DNA from: Hoplostethus atlanticus
Taxonomy: Eukaryota > Chordata > Actinopteri > Trachichthyiformes > Trachichthyidae
Direction: 5' to 3'
Assembly: GCA_034670405.1 (NCBI GenBank)
Contig: JAXDDX010000178.1
Span: 682,001-746,000, forward strand
DNA: 64,000 bases
Positions 38,601 to 50,489 of this stretch are shown piece after piece (positions within the stretch are counted from its first letter, which is position 1; every line of letters starts with the position of its first letter). The notes under the pieces were generated by a model. The model was not told the DNA's origin and ran no database searches. It worked only from the letters and a program-made list of their open reading frames with translations. Both the position numbers and the translations under genes were made by a program.

Positions 38601-39543
38601 GCTGTGTGTTGTTTATCCAGCCGGACGCCCCTGATCCCAACCCTAGGATTCTGAAATCAGCTCTGGTTAAACTAATCATCTGCCCCAGCTGACTCTACCT
38701 AAACACTCACCGACAGTTTGGCAGCATCCCAGACACGCTCTCTACACACACCCCTGCCCTTTACAGCCTCCCCTCAGCCATCCACTCACGTTGGAAACCC
38801 CGGTCACGATTCAGCCGGCACACCGACCTTTTAAAACCAGCGGCACACAAACTGCGTGTTAAACGGGGGAGGCAGAGGGCTGTGCAACACTCTCATAAAG
38901 AAGACGCTGTCCAACCACATTTAGTACGTGTCTATTGGGACAGACTAATTGAATTGTTACATGTATTTTTTTGTAGGCCAAATTAGCAAGTTTACATCCA
39001 AGTTTATTCCATATATCCATATAGTTTGTTTTTAAAATGACTTCCAACACCAAACGTGTCATAGCGTGTCCAGAGGGGGTCTGCATCATTCGTGGGAGAC
39101 ATGTTTACTATTACCTTATTAGTAGTATGGTTTATTTGAGCAATCACTGATTCTTGAGACCTGGGACAAAAAGTGATACTCTTGTTAATATAATTTTTAT
39201 TTGGATTTATCAGAGGTGATCATCTGAAGGCCCTTTGAACAAATCCACCATTCAGTTTATGATATTTTAGATTTTTTTGTAAATGATGTGATAACATAAT
39301 AGTACCTGTGAAACCACTTGTCCTCAAAAAAAAAATACATTTTAAGGTATTGACTGAAAGAGGAGCATCATCACCAACACCATACCAGGAGCCAAAGTCA
39401 GTGAATTTTAGACAATATTTACAATTATTATCTGGTTGCTGAAAATGAGTTTTTGTAAGCACAGTCAGATATTATAAAAAAAACAACACATCAGGAAACC
39501 ACGTGGTCAGCGATAACTCTGTGGACTCCTCCATGTACTTACA
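35684..39543. other. upstream flank, no gene seen
   Basis: Mixed DNA. A GC-rich block at about 36110-36260 is followed by a TATAAATA word at 36291-36298 on the plus strand, without a convincing downstream gene. G-runs occur near 36580-36620 and 37620-37650, a T-run near 38418-38434 and a short TG run near 38514-38534. No protein family was recognised in any frame. Confidence 0.5.
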
Positions 39544-39570
39544 GTAGGGTAAACGTCCCTATTAAGCCCA
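39544..39570 (+). repeat. pogo-like element, left terminal inverted repeat
   Basis: 27 bp, perfectly complementary to 43727-43753. Immediately inside is a second copy of the TAAGCCCA word at 39580-39587. Confidence 0.9.
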
Positions 39571-40590
39571 CGTACCATATAAGCCCACTTGCAACTTCTG
39601 AGTCAAATTAAAAAAAACGACATCATCATTTTTTGCTGTGTGATGTTTCTTCCAATGAAGCTGCTTGTTACATAAATTACACTTTTTATTGTAAGCCAAT
39701 CAGATTTGTCGATATTGAGTTATCGAAACACATGAATGACATGTGCCTGCTGATCCCAGAAGAAGTTGCAAAAAAACTTTGGTGATTTTGGTGCCCTCAG
39801 ACAGAACATTTTTTGCATATTTCTACTCCTGTTTTTGGTAAGTACCAAAACAAAAGTGTTATCAAAATTTAAGTGATTAGTGTTTTGAATAAGACATATG
39901 TTAGAATATTACTTGAATTACAAATATTGTTTCTTTTGAAATCAAAATATGAGTTTTAGCATGCTAGCAAACAGACCACATGCTGCATCAATACAGTAGC
40001 TGCATAGTATGGTTCATTGCAATGACATAAAGCATGACAAGCATGTATGGTTTACATTTTTGTATGCAGTTTATATTATTATACTGTTAAATAGACAATA
40101 CATGTGTATGTTTATGTTTATTTATTTTTTAATTAACATTTTTACCTGGTGGGCTGAAAGGGGACGCTAGCAAGTAAATGAGTATAGCTAATTACTTCTC
40201 TGCATGATCAATTTATACTTTTCATGTTATGTTAGTGCACCATATATAGAATTATTTAATATAGTTGTTTTTTTAATGTCATGTGCGTAGAATAAAATAT
40301 TCTGTCTTTTAACCATAAATTCACTGATGTTCCCTTTAAGCCCACCTGCTCCCATTAAGCCCACTTGACTGTGTTTCAATGGGGATTTTCTACCTTTTGA
40401 CCTTTGAACCATTTTCCTCCCTAATTTTGACCTCACCTGATGAATCAACTACATAATTCAGATAATTAATACCCATATTTAAATATCAGTGATATTGCAC
40501 AGGTCAATACATTTTGGATAGGCCTATATTCTATCCTAACATTAACAATAAGTTTTTAATCTTTACTTTTCAGATGAGTTTTAGTTTGAG
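39571..40590. other. pogo-like element, 5' non-coding part
   Basis: AT-rich. Carries TAAGCCCA words at 39580-39587, 40337-40344 and 40356-40363, candidate transposase-binding sites. A polypyrimidine-CAG just before the start codon (about 40561-40573) resembles a splice acceptor, so the transposase may once have had a non-coding first exon. Confidence 0.6.
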
Positions 40591-42600
40591 ATGACTAAAA
40601 CACGAAAGAACTACAGTTCATGCCCACGCAGGATAGAAGCATGCCGTCTGTACAGGGAAGGAACAGTGCAAAATCTCTCATTTCTGGCAAAAAGTTATGG
40701 AGTAGACAGGAAGTCGTTGAGGCAGAGAGTGAAGGAGAAGCTGAGCATTGATGCACAACAGGGACATGTGAGTCCAGCGGTAGAGCAGGAGATTTCAGAG
40801 TGTCTTCAGGTAGGGTTATAGTGACTGACCCGGACGGATCTTCTTGATCTCGTTCAAGAGTTTGTGATCGTAAAGGAACTTCAAACCCCCTTCAAGGACC
40901 GAAGACCCGGCCGAAAATGGTTTGAACGCTTCATGCGGGACCATCCGGAACTGACCATAAGGAAGTCAGAACAGTTCCCAGAGGCAAGGGCAAAAGCCAC
41001 ATCCGACCCAGCCATTCTCAGAGGCTGGTTTGCGCTCCTCAAAAAGGAGATGGTTAAAGCCGATGTCATGGATAAGCCTGAAAATATCTATAACGTAGAC
41101 GAGACAGGCTTCATCACAGATCCGGCAGCTGGCAAAGTCCTGTCAAGGAGAGGCAGCAAGAACGTGTACCAAAACACGGGTGGGAGCGGGAGGGAACAGA
41201 TCACTGTCTGCATAACAGGGAATGCAGCAGGACAGACCCTCCCACCCTATGTGGTATACAAGGGGAAACACCTCTATGGATCTTGGTGTGAGGGTGGCCC
41301 AGAGGGTGCCCGCTACGCCATGACGGACCATGGATGGATGGAGAGGGTCGTATTCGAGGACTACTTCTCACACCTCTTCCTCAAGGATTCTGAGAGGTGG
41401 TCTAACTTAGCATTCCCACGAATGCTAATATTTGACGGACACGCTTCCCACATCTCCCTCAGCCTTGCCAAACAGAGCAAAACAGAACAATGTGGTATTG
41501 CTGAGACTGCCCTCTCACCTAACCCACATTCTTCAGCCACTCGACAGAGCTGTTTTCGGGGAGGTGAAGAGGCAGTGGAGAACAAAGCTGCGGTGGCACT
41601 CCCGTGTGACCAGGGACAAGATCCGAAAAGAGGATTTCCCATCCAAACTGAAGGCAGTGTTGGAGATAGGTCTAAAGGGTGAGAATCTGAAGAGTGGGTT
41701 TAAAAGCACTGGCATTTATCCTTACTGTCCAGACAGGGTGATCACAGAAGACTACACACCATATACCATGGAAGATGGCCAAGCACAACCACAGCCTCTG
41801 GCAGAAGCTATGACAAGCAACAATACTCCTCTTGGACCCCATGTGGTCGCTCTGTCTCCACCTGCACAACCTCGCCCAGCCAGGAAAACAGCACTAAACG
41901 TTCCAGTGGGACCCTGTGCCACCGCTGTATCTCCAACTGCACAACCACGCCCATGCTCAACATCTGTGGGCAAATAATCCATGTCCCAGATTATCCTCAG
42001 TGTAGAAACTCTTGCTGGGTCCAACATTCTCAACATCACCAATATCGAGGTTGCAATGCCTGCAAATGATGAAATGTCACAACCCCAGCCATCAACGTCT
42101 GCATACTCTGCAACTTCAAGCCCTTCACCCTCATCAGGCATTGGCATCAAAGATTTCTTCCTGCAACGCATCATGCCAACCAAGAAACCAAGGCAGCCAA
42201 AAAGAAACAACCAAAGGATGGCAAGACCAAGAGCAAGAAGGCTCCTCTGGAGAAGGCAAATGCATCGGAGGCAGTGGGCAATGAGGCAGTGAGCAAAGAG
42301 GCAAATGAGAATACAGAAACCTGTACCACAACCTTCACAGTGAAGAGAGACGTGTACTATGCTGTCATGTTCACGAAACCGGCGGCATATTACATCGCAC
42401 GATCACTCAACGAGTCAGCACCACCAGAGGGTGAGCGGTATGTGATGAAGTTCCTAGACAGAGGGCCAAACAACACATTCTTCCTCCCATCCAGGGACAA
42501 GATTGAGGATGTAGAGTGCAAGTTCATCCTCTGCAAAGCAGAGCTGGAGGGACCTGGACCATTCTATTTGCGCAGTCATGAGGTCATTGAAAATCTGTAG
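40591..42600 (+). pseudogene. pogo/Tigger-like transposase, inactivated
   Basis: A DDE transposase that would excise and reinsert the flanking element in the nucleus. The start is ATG at 40591. Order of parts: a Psq-type helix-turn-helix (40591-40760), a CENP-B-type DNA-binding region (RPGRKWFERFMRDHPELTIRK, about 40909-40970), then the DDE core. Catalytic residues are readable: D in NVDETGF (41098-41100), D in IFDGHASH (41434-41436), D in LQPLDRAVFG (41543-41545). A lysine-rich linker and a C-terminal module (42274-42600) follow. Lesions: adjacent stops TAG-TGA at 40819-40824; a one-base frameshift between about 41460 and 41500, separating the second and third catalytic residues; TAA at 41975-41977; another frameshift near 42195-42240. 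It cannot make a full protein. Confidence 0.9.
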
Positions 42601-43726
42601 AAAAACAAGATGAAAGCCATCAAAGACTTGTTAGCATAAGACTGGCAAGCAAAGACAACCACAAAAGATTGAAACAAACAAACAAAATAAAGCTTAGACC
42701 ACCCTATAACCTGTTATGTTACACTACTAAGATAGGCTACATGGAGCAAATGATAGCCTAACTAAAACGATACAATCTCCTCAAAGAGCATGGGCCTACG
42801 TTTAGCCTATGAGAAAGTAGAAATTGCAGAAATGTTTCTTGTTTATTTTGCTTAAGTTATAGGCTAATGATACATGAGCTTCAAGATGTTATGACTGATG
42901 TCTCCTCACAATGAACTGAATGGTTTTAAAATGTGTTTGTACAATTTTTTCAAACTACAAGCCTAAATGTGATTAACATTTGAAAATCAATTGAAGTTAT
43001 TGTTTAATTGTAAATTCTGAAATTGACTCATTTACTATCCTTAGAACATTAGTATTGAACCTGCAAACTGTTTTTCTTTCAGTCAGTCAGTCTTCATAAA
43101 TCTTCATAAAAACATCTGCACTTTCAACCAGCTGGCTGGACCAGAAATTTTGGCCAATTTCAAATGCTAACAGCACACCATAGGATAGAGATACAGATAC
43201 AATGACAACACATATTGAAAGATGAAGTATTGAAGAGTAATTTCCACTATAGTTTTGATTTTGTTCATAAATAGTTTTTTGGCTACATTCCAAAGAAGAC
43301 ATGTTGTAAGTTTAGCTTTTTCTGCGTTGACAACACAGCAAAAAGTCTGGTCACGCCTATTTCAAATGCCATTTACAGGCCATAGGATAGGAGTGGAGAC
43401 AAAATGAAAATAGCTATTGAGAGCTAAGAGATTACAGATTTGAATAGAGCAAGTTTGTATTGTTAAGATTTTTTAAATATATATGTATTTATCAACAAAT
43501 CATGAAGTGGGCTTATTTGGAACACCCATGGGCTAGTACCTAACGTACCCTTTAAGCCCATGCCAGACTTTTGACATATTTTGACAAATTAAACAATAAA
43601 AATATTAGAAATTGGTATAAATGAATTATTGACTCTTCAAATGAGAGATTAGACTTTTATTTTAACTAAAATGTTCTCATTTAAATTGGGGCAGTAATTT
43701 TAAAAATGTCTGAAAAGCGGATTTGG
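42601..43726. other. pogo-like element, 3' non-coding part
   Basis: AT-rich, with an AATAAA at about 42685. TAAGCCCA-type words occur at 43508-43515 (inverted) and 43553-43560. The phrase around 43545-43560 (cgtaccctttaagccca) resembles the left-end phrase at 39571-39587 in direct orientation. Confidence 0.6.
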
Positions 43727-43753
43727 TGGGCTTAATAGGGACGTTTACCCTAC
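43727..43753 (-). repeat. pogo-like element, right terminal inverted repeat
   Basis: 27 bp, perfectly complementary to the left end. The sequence beyond 43753 is a T-rich run unlike the element. Confidence 0.9.
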
Positions 43754-43812
43754 ATTTTTTTTACACCTGATGTTTATCTGTTCTGTAAATGACACAAATC
43801 ATAATTGATATG

Positions 43813-43925
43813 CCTGTGGCGATCTGCCCAGCGTGTTTCCCAGCCCCCTGACCAATGCATGCTGGGATAGACTCTGGCCCCCTGGGAACTTGAAAAGGAT
43901 TAAGAGAGTAGAGAAAGTGAATAAT
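43813..43925 (+). mobile_element. fish retroelement tail fragment
   Basis: The phrases 'tggcgatctgcccagcgtg', 'gctgggatagactctggccc' and 'gaaaaggattaag' in that order match a widespread fish repeat tail (GGCGACCTGTCCAGGGTGT ... CTGGGATAGGCTCCAGC ... AAGGATAAGCGG). Recognised from memory and diverged; the class is uncertain. Confidence 0.55.
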
Positions 43926-46900
43926 GTTGGCCGGGTAATCATGAGCTGAACGACTGTGATCTGTTTCCAAACACTATACGCTAATGTGGACACACCCTTT
44001 AAAGACCCTTAGACATCACCAGCCCAATGATTGATCATTTCAATGCACTTTTCATGGTGTCCAACACCCTCAAACTGAGCACCCACAATGCATTTTGTGC
44101 TGTCATTCCATAGCTAAGTATTTCAATGACTCATTGATATCACCCACTTGGCAATTTGATTTTTTTTTATCAACACAGCTTCCTCAAATTAACGCCACAA
44201 ATGAACTGGAAGTGCAAACCAAAAGCTGGAACAAAAGAAAATGCCACTCAGAAGACTCTGTAGGGAAATAATCTCATGCAAACACAAAGGTATAATGATA
44301 TTCTGTCAATACCGTGATTGCATAACCTTAACAAGCAGCATGACAAGGTGATGAAGACCACAACTATCTAAAAAATAACATAGAAGTTCTTCAATCAGGG
44401 TAATATCACATTCATTTTTAGATTTTCATTGCTTTTTTCCAGTTTCCTGCAACTAGCTCTGCTCATGAATTGGTGGCTGCAGCATATATCACCTACAACA
44501 AGCATATTTAAGGCTTATTGTGTGAGCTAGACGGTTTGATTCTCCGCCTGTCAGCTAAATGCTTGCGGTGCAAGATAAATAGTAAAGGGCAGCAGGTACA
44601 TTCGCGTTAGGTTCAGGCGGCTGAATTTCTCTCTGGATTACATTGTGAGGATCAAATTGCATCTGAAGGTCATCATGATGGCCATCTTGCACCCCCAAGT
44701 AAAACGTATGGTGTAAGATGACACTACAGGGACCGAGTGGAGGGTAAACCCGCCTAAACTCACTTTATGATGTAAATCCATACTAAACCTCATATATAGT
44801 ATCAGACAGATGTACGTTTTTAAAAAAGTATTTTAAGGGAATAATATGTTCCTGAAAGTATATACAGATAAACCTTGTATTTCCGGGTCTGTTTTGTTGT
44901 TTGGTGATGTGTTTTTCATATTCCTGTGATTAACTGGCCAAACGTAGACGGCTTCACGTCTCCATTGACAGAAACCTCAATAGTCCACAATGCAGCACAA
45001 TAGATACTGTGTTTTGTATAATGGGGCGTGACCTCTCCTTTTTCCTCCTCCGGCAACAACAGCAGCACTACAGATATAGCTCTCTCCACCTACACGTAAA
45101 AACCAGAGCAGAAGGAGCAGCTTGATATTGGATATTCTGCAGATATTCATTTTTCAACCTTTAATAACGAGGAAACGAGGAAAAGCACATTGATGAATAC
45201 ATGTGTGATTACTGATAGAGGAAGAACAATTTCCAAAGACCGGTTTTGATATTTGAGAAATATTTTTCTACTGTATGCACTCAAAGTCACTAGTTGTTTG
45301 TCCTCTTGCAGTTATCACAATTATCTTGATTCATCTGCTTTTACTCGTTTGGTTCCAAGTTATTTAAGATGGCAAAATGAAGATACACAGAATAGCCGAT
45401 AACCAATAGCGAGCTCACTTTACTCTGGTCACGTGCACACGCACTCCGGCCACAGCTAAATGGAACAAGTTCACGCCCGGGTTGTTGAATGGCATCCTGG
45501 GAACCATAAGAAATCACTAACTGAGGTAGAAGAAGACCAGGCAGGTTGAGGGAAAGCGGGTACAATAAAAAGGTAAATTACAAAACTCCATCACAAAATA
45601 ACTCCTGGAATGCGTTGAACATTGCAGATTGACGATATGTAACAGTGTAAGAGTAAGATTTTAAAATAAATCGGAAATACACTTTCTCCTCTCATGTCCG
45701 AAATACGACCAAATAAGAGAAACCTACAACTCAGGATTTGAAGAAATACTCCCAAATTGTATGACCCTGTCGCAAATACTAAAGCTGCCAATGATCTTGG
45801 GTGAAGATGAGAGGTATGTGACAGCATGTCAGAGCCTGAGGGAGGGAACAACCAACACTGGTGCTATAGCAACCCAACCTTATATTAAATATCTTTTCAT
45901 ATCAAGTATATATTTCCAAGTATATTGAATGAATAGGACCATCTATGAATTCATTTGACTTCTTTCATGTTTATACCATGCTTCTATATGATTATCATTA
46001 ATCTCATATATACATATTTTATAGAAATGTTTTGGCAACACATTCTATTGTACTGCCAACAAAGCTTCTCATCCCAAGGTTTCCAAGAAAGCGACAGCTC
46101 CACCAATGGGAATGGGTGTGGCTGCATGAGAAACCTTTACCGTCTAACTGAGGCTCTATGATCCATATGTTGCATCATCCTCCCAGAGACTCAAAGCCCT
46201 TTATATTTAAAGCAAACCTGTCGCCGATCTACTCTCAAAATAATGAAATAAAGGACAAAGAAAATCTCAATGAGGGAATAGAGAGCTCGGCGCTGAGACT
46301 GCCACAACAGTTTTCGGCTAATGACGCTATTAGTGCTTCCGAGCAGAATAATCAATCAGAGAAGTGATTAGCATGAGCTTGTATAGAGAGCCGGGCCATT
46401 AGTCAGAGGGTGCTGCGTGTAACCTTCGGGACTCCAGTCAACCGATGTGTCCACACGTGTGAGCGAAGCGTGGCCGACTCTACCGCACTGCCACGCAATG
46501 TGTAAAACGTCCAAATGCGTGCTAAGCCCATCGCCTTCTTGAGTGTCCAAGGCCCAACGGAGCAACACAAATGGGTAATGTTACACAGGGAAGGAGTAAA
46601 GCAACATCCGCTTTCAGAATAAGAGTGGATAAGGTAAGCTATACGGGTAGATAGGTAGAAAAAATGTCAAATTATTTGACCTGGGAGGTGGAAAGGGATG
46701 TCGTGATCTCGCTATCTGGATGAGGGATGGGTTGGTCGGAGCATGTACCGTTCATGTAACTGTCTGCATGTGTAAGGGGTGAAAAGACACTTAAGAAGGA
46801 GGAAAAGTAAGAGGATGTGATTTGTTTTTGCTTTAAGGCAGAAGTAGGGAAAGCTGTGCATATAGGGCCGACACTGAGCCAGGCCAGATGAGGGTGCTGA

Positions 46901-47277
46901 GGGATAGCAAGTGAGAGAAGATACAGGAAAGTTACAACCAAACAGTTGAATTGCATCTGCATTTCTTTCTTCTGTTCCATTTTCAGCCCGTTGAAAATGT
47001 CGGATATTTTTATATTCAAGGGTAAACGTGAGTAGATACAGGGTTAGTTCATTTCACAATATGCAAGGAGATCATAAAACATTGATTACTCCATTATTAA
47101 TACATTTTTAATGATGCCGAAATTATAAGACTTTGTCAGTGAGAGAATGCATCAAAGTCATTTGGCCATTCGATGAAGTTATGTGCTTCCTTTAGCCATT
47201 TATATTTCCAGCACCAGTCCACTTTCAAATCAACACGTGCAGCATAGAGAGTCAAAGATAGAGGAACAAAGTGAGAG

Positions 47278-47280
<3 letters not shown>
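43926..47280. other. intergenic or upstream stretch, no gene seen
   Basis: AT-rich mixed DNA without recognised elements. Short frames lack family features. Confidence 0.5.

Positions 47281-47308
<28 letters not shown>
47281..47308. repeat. (GA)14 microsatellite
   Basis: A pure GA run, with an interrupted GA lead-in from about 47272. Confidence 0.95.
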
Positions 47309-49355
47309 TACATAAAGTAAAAAGTTAGAGTGAAGTGACACACTCAGACACTCTTCCCCTTGTGCTTGAGTGGGACTGAGTACAGAAATCAAGAGAGGCA
47401 CAGCTACCATAGTCAAGACAAATACAAAAACACAAGCATGTGACAAAAACATTTGAAGGGACACTCTAAAAGCTAGCTTGAGAAGAAAATACCAGTGTAC
47501 TTAAAAAAAAACAACATTTTCCATGTACTGTAGGTCAGTGTTTAATAGTGTGTCATTAGATCACATTAGAGTCGATTCTGAAGCCCGACTGGGACAGGAC
47601 TGGCATTTACTGGGGACCTCATGTAATTAATGAATCACTCCCCAAACTCACATTCGCACATTATAATGCAATTCGCTGAAATTACAGCTGCCCTAGATAC
47701 AGTTGAATTCATAATTTCCTGATTTAGCAAAGCAAACATGTGAAGTGTCTGGGATCGGAAAATAAATCGTGCAGCAAGACCAATTAAAAGTTTCTTTTAC
47801 AAATTACAGACATGGCAGGTTCACACCGGATTTAAATCACCGATGATCTCCGCGTTTATTTATTAATCAGTGGTCAATTCGCCACACTTCCCTCTGCTGC
47901 TCATAGGACGCCAATCATGTTGATTTTTCCACCTACAGACATCCACGTCAATCCGCCGCCACCGTTGTGATTTCAACTGTTTTCAGGAAGGAAATAACTT
48001 CCTTTCCCTTTACAGGCCATAAGTGTATTAACCAGCAGGGAGTTGCCAGAAAAAGAAGCTTTTGAATCAAAGTGCACAGCAGCAGCAAAGTAGCCGACGT
48101 TGGAATTGATCGCTGTGAACTGTCGACACTAATTCCCAACTCCACTCAGCAAGCCGGCGTTCTCCGGGGTTTTGCTGTGATGAAGGTGTAATAAAGGAAA
48201 TCAACCAAACCATGAACAAAAATGAGTGTTTTCCTTTCAGACCATAGAAAAAAAAAAACCCAGTTGAGGTTGGGAAACAAATAAACAGGAAACAAAGTTG
48301 ACCAGCTTCCTGCTTCAAGGTAACAAACGTTGTGGCGCCTTCAATATTCTCATCAGACTAACATTTTGTATCCGCTACAACATCTGTCTGGTGACTCTGT
48401 CTCTGCAGTCGGAAAAAACTTCGCAGCCTCCTAATCTCTAGGCTCGGCTGCTTCCGTAGCATATATTATTAAATCTCCTCACACTTGACGGTGAGTGGAT
48501 TGCTGGTGAGGGAGAAGAAGGGAAGGAGGCAAAAAAATGGTAGACGCTCAGTGGGAGTCTCGCGTCCAGCTGTTTCCTCCAGGAAAGTGTTGACCCTTTT
48601 GGGACTCGGCTTTTAGAGGGGGTGCAGGAAGAAGATTGCTCTCGCACATCAATGTAAGCTCTGCCATGAATTAAACATGAGCTCAAATTATTCTTCTGGC
48701 TTGAACTGACTGGAACAGATTTTTCAATTTGCATTTTATTTGAAAGCCCACAACGTCGCTATTCACCGCAACGGGTTCATTATTCTTCGCCTGGGAAAAA
48801 AACGTCTCATCAAGAAACCTGATGAGCTTTTAAATTTGGGGGGTGGGGGGGTGGGCGAGTGTGCCGGAGAATACCGATTTGGAAACATGTATGAAATATT
48901 CCCATGGATTTACAAATGGGGACACGTGCTACAAAGTGGAATGATGTGACTGATTGCCATCCGATGTGGTTACCAAAACATCCATTAGATTGAACGACAG
49001 GTTTTCTCTCTCTCTCGATTCTGGCAAAAAAAACAAACAAAAAAAACAGACAAGCTAGGTAAATTACCTCAGAGCAGTATAGTTAGTTTTGACCTAATGG
49101 CAAAATCTTGTCTCGTCTGTCCTCAAAAAGTGACACCATATATTCCACTACTCTCCACCAGTGACACCTCCGAGTGCCTCAATGGTAACAATTCTTTCAG
49201 CCAACACTGGGCGTATCCTTGGCAACAAGGTCATGATGACAACCATAACACACACACACAAAAATCCTGCCTGCTGTGTGCTTTTTTGGATGAGTGGCTG
49301 TGTGTAAATGCCGGTCATTATCTCCTCAGAGCGTATGAAGAGACAGAACGGGCTG
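47309..49355. other. intergenic or upstream stretch, no gene seen
   Basis: Mixed DNA with a G-rich stretch at about 48838-48855 and a short CA run near 49248-49260. No coding signal. Confidence 0.5.
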
Positions 49356-50489
49356 CTGATGAAAACAGCACAACGCTCTCAGGGTTGCGTCCTCAGCCCC
49401 CTACTGTACTCCCTGTACACACATGACTGTGTGGCCAGGTTCAGCTCCAACACCATCATTAAGTTTGCAGATGACACAGTGGTGGTGGGCCTGATCTCCA
49501 ACAACGACGAGAAGGCCTACCTGGAGGAAGTTGCTGATCTGTCACTCTGGTGCCAGGACAACAGCCTCCTCCTGAATGTCACCAAAACTAAGGAGCTGAT
49601 TGTGGACTTTAGGAGGACACAACAACAGAGGACGTACTCACCACTGGGGATTAATGGGAATACTGTGGAGAGGGTGAGCAGGTATAAATACCTGGGAGTC
49701 CACATCACCGAAGATCTCACATGGTCCACACACACTGACACTCTGGTGAGAAAGGCGAGGCAGCGCCTTTACCACCTCAGGCAACTGAGGAAATTTAAAG
49801 TCTCCCGGAGGATCCTTCAGTCCTTCTACTCTGGAGCTGTGGAGAGCATCCTGACAGGAAGCATCACTGCCTGGTTTGGCAGCAGCTCCGCTCAGGACAG
49901 GAAGGCTCTGCAGAGAGTAGTGCGTTCGGCTGAACGCACTATTGGAACTACACTCCCCACCCTGCAGGACTTGTACACCAGGAGGTGCAGAACCAGAGCC
50001 TGCAGGATCATGAAGGATCCTCACCACCCCAACAACGGACTGTTTCAGCTGCTGCGGTCAGGCAAGCGCCTCCGTAGTCACGCTGCCAAAACAGAGAGAC
50101 TGAGACAGAGTTTCTTTCCTCAGGCCATCAGGACTGTGAACTCTGACCTCACCAGGGCCCCCACCAAGACACACACACTGCCCCTCTTATGCACACACAC
50201 ACACACTTAGGTAAAGACTACACATAATTTATAATTTATATTATATTATACATACAATTTTCCCTTTTTTACTATATTTTTTTATAAAGTGCTCTTATTG
50301 TAAATATTGTGTTGTTTTTTATATAGAGCTCTTAAAAACTGTGACATTGTAAATATTGTGTTAGTTTATTGTAAATAGTGTGAACCTGTTATTTTGCACA
50401 TTTCTGCTGAGCATGGCCACTTTGCATTTCACTACACACCTCGTGTGTGTATGTGACAATTAAACTTCTTGAATCTTGAATCTTGAATC
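49356..50489 (+). mobile_element. LINE 3' half, CR1/L2/Rex1-like, 5'-truncated
   Basis: A single open frame to 50210 encodes the C-terminal half of a non-LTR reverse transcriptase. It begins near SQGCVLSPLLYSLYTHDC, continues through the catalytic FADD box (IIKFADDTVVVG, about 49459-49494) and the NVTKTKELIVDFRR thumb region, and ends with RLRQSFFPQAIRTVN. The 3' UTR ends in a tandem TTGAATC-type tail at about 50468-50489. The endonuclease and N-terminal RT motifs are absent. The true 5' junction is uncertain by some tens of bases. The remaining frame is uninterrupted, which suggests a fairly recent insertion. It is not autonomous. Confidence 0.88.

Larger units (their letters stand above)
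39544..43753 (+). mobile_element. pogo/Tigger-like DNA transposon with intact ends
   Basis: The terminal inverted repeats match perfectly over 27 bp: 39544-39570 is the reverse complement of 43727-43753 (core GGGTAAACGTCCC then TATTAAGCCCA). Both ends carry TA immediately outside GGGTAAACG, consistent with the TA target duplication of the Tc1/mariner/pogo superfamily. The interior carries a decayed pogo-type transposase in the plus orientation, with about 1 kb of non-coding DNA on each side. On the left, CAGTAGGG could be the usual pogo CAGT start. The right end lacks the matching bases, so the exact boundary could be off by 2-3 bp. It lies upstream of asic2 on the opposite strand. Confidence 0.88.
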
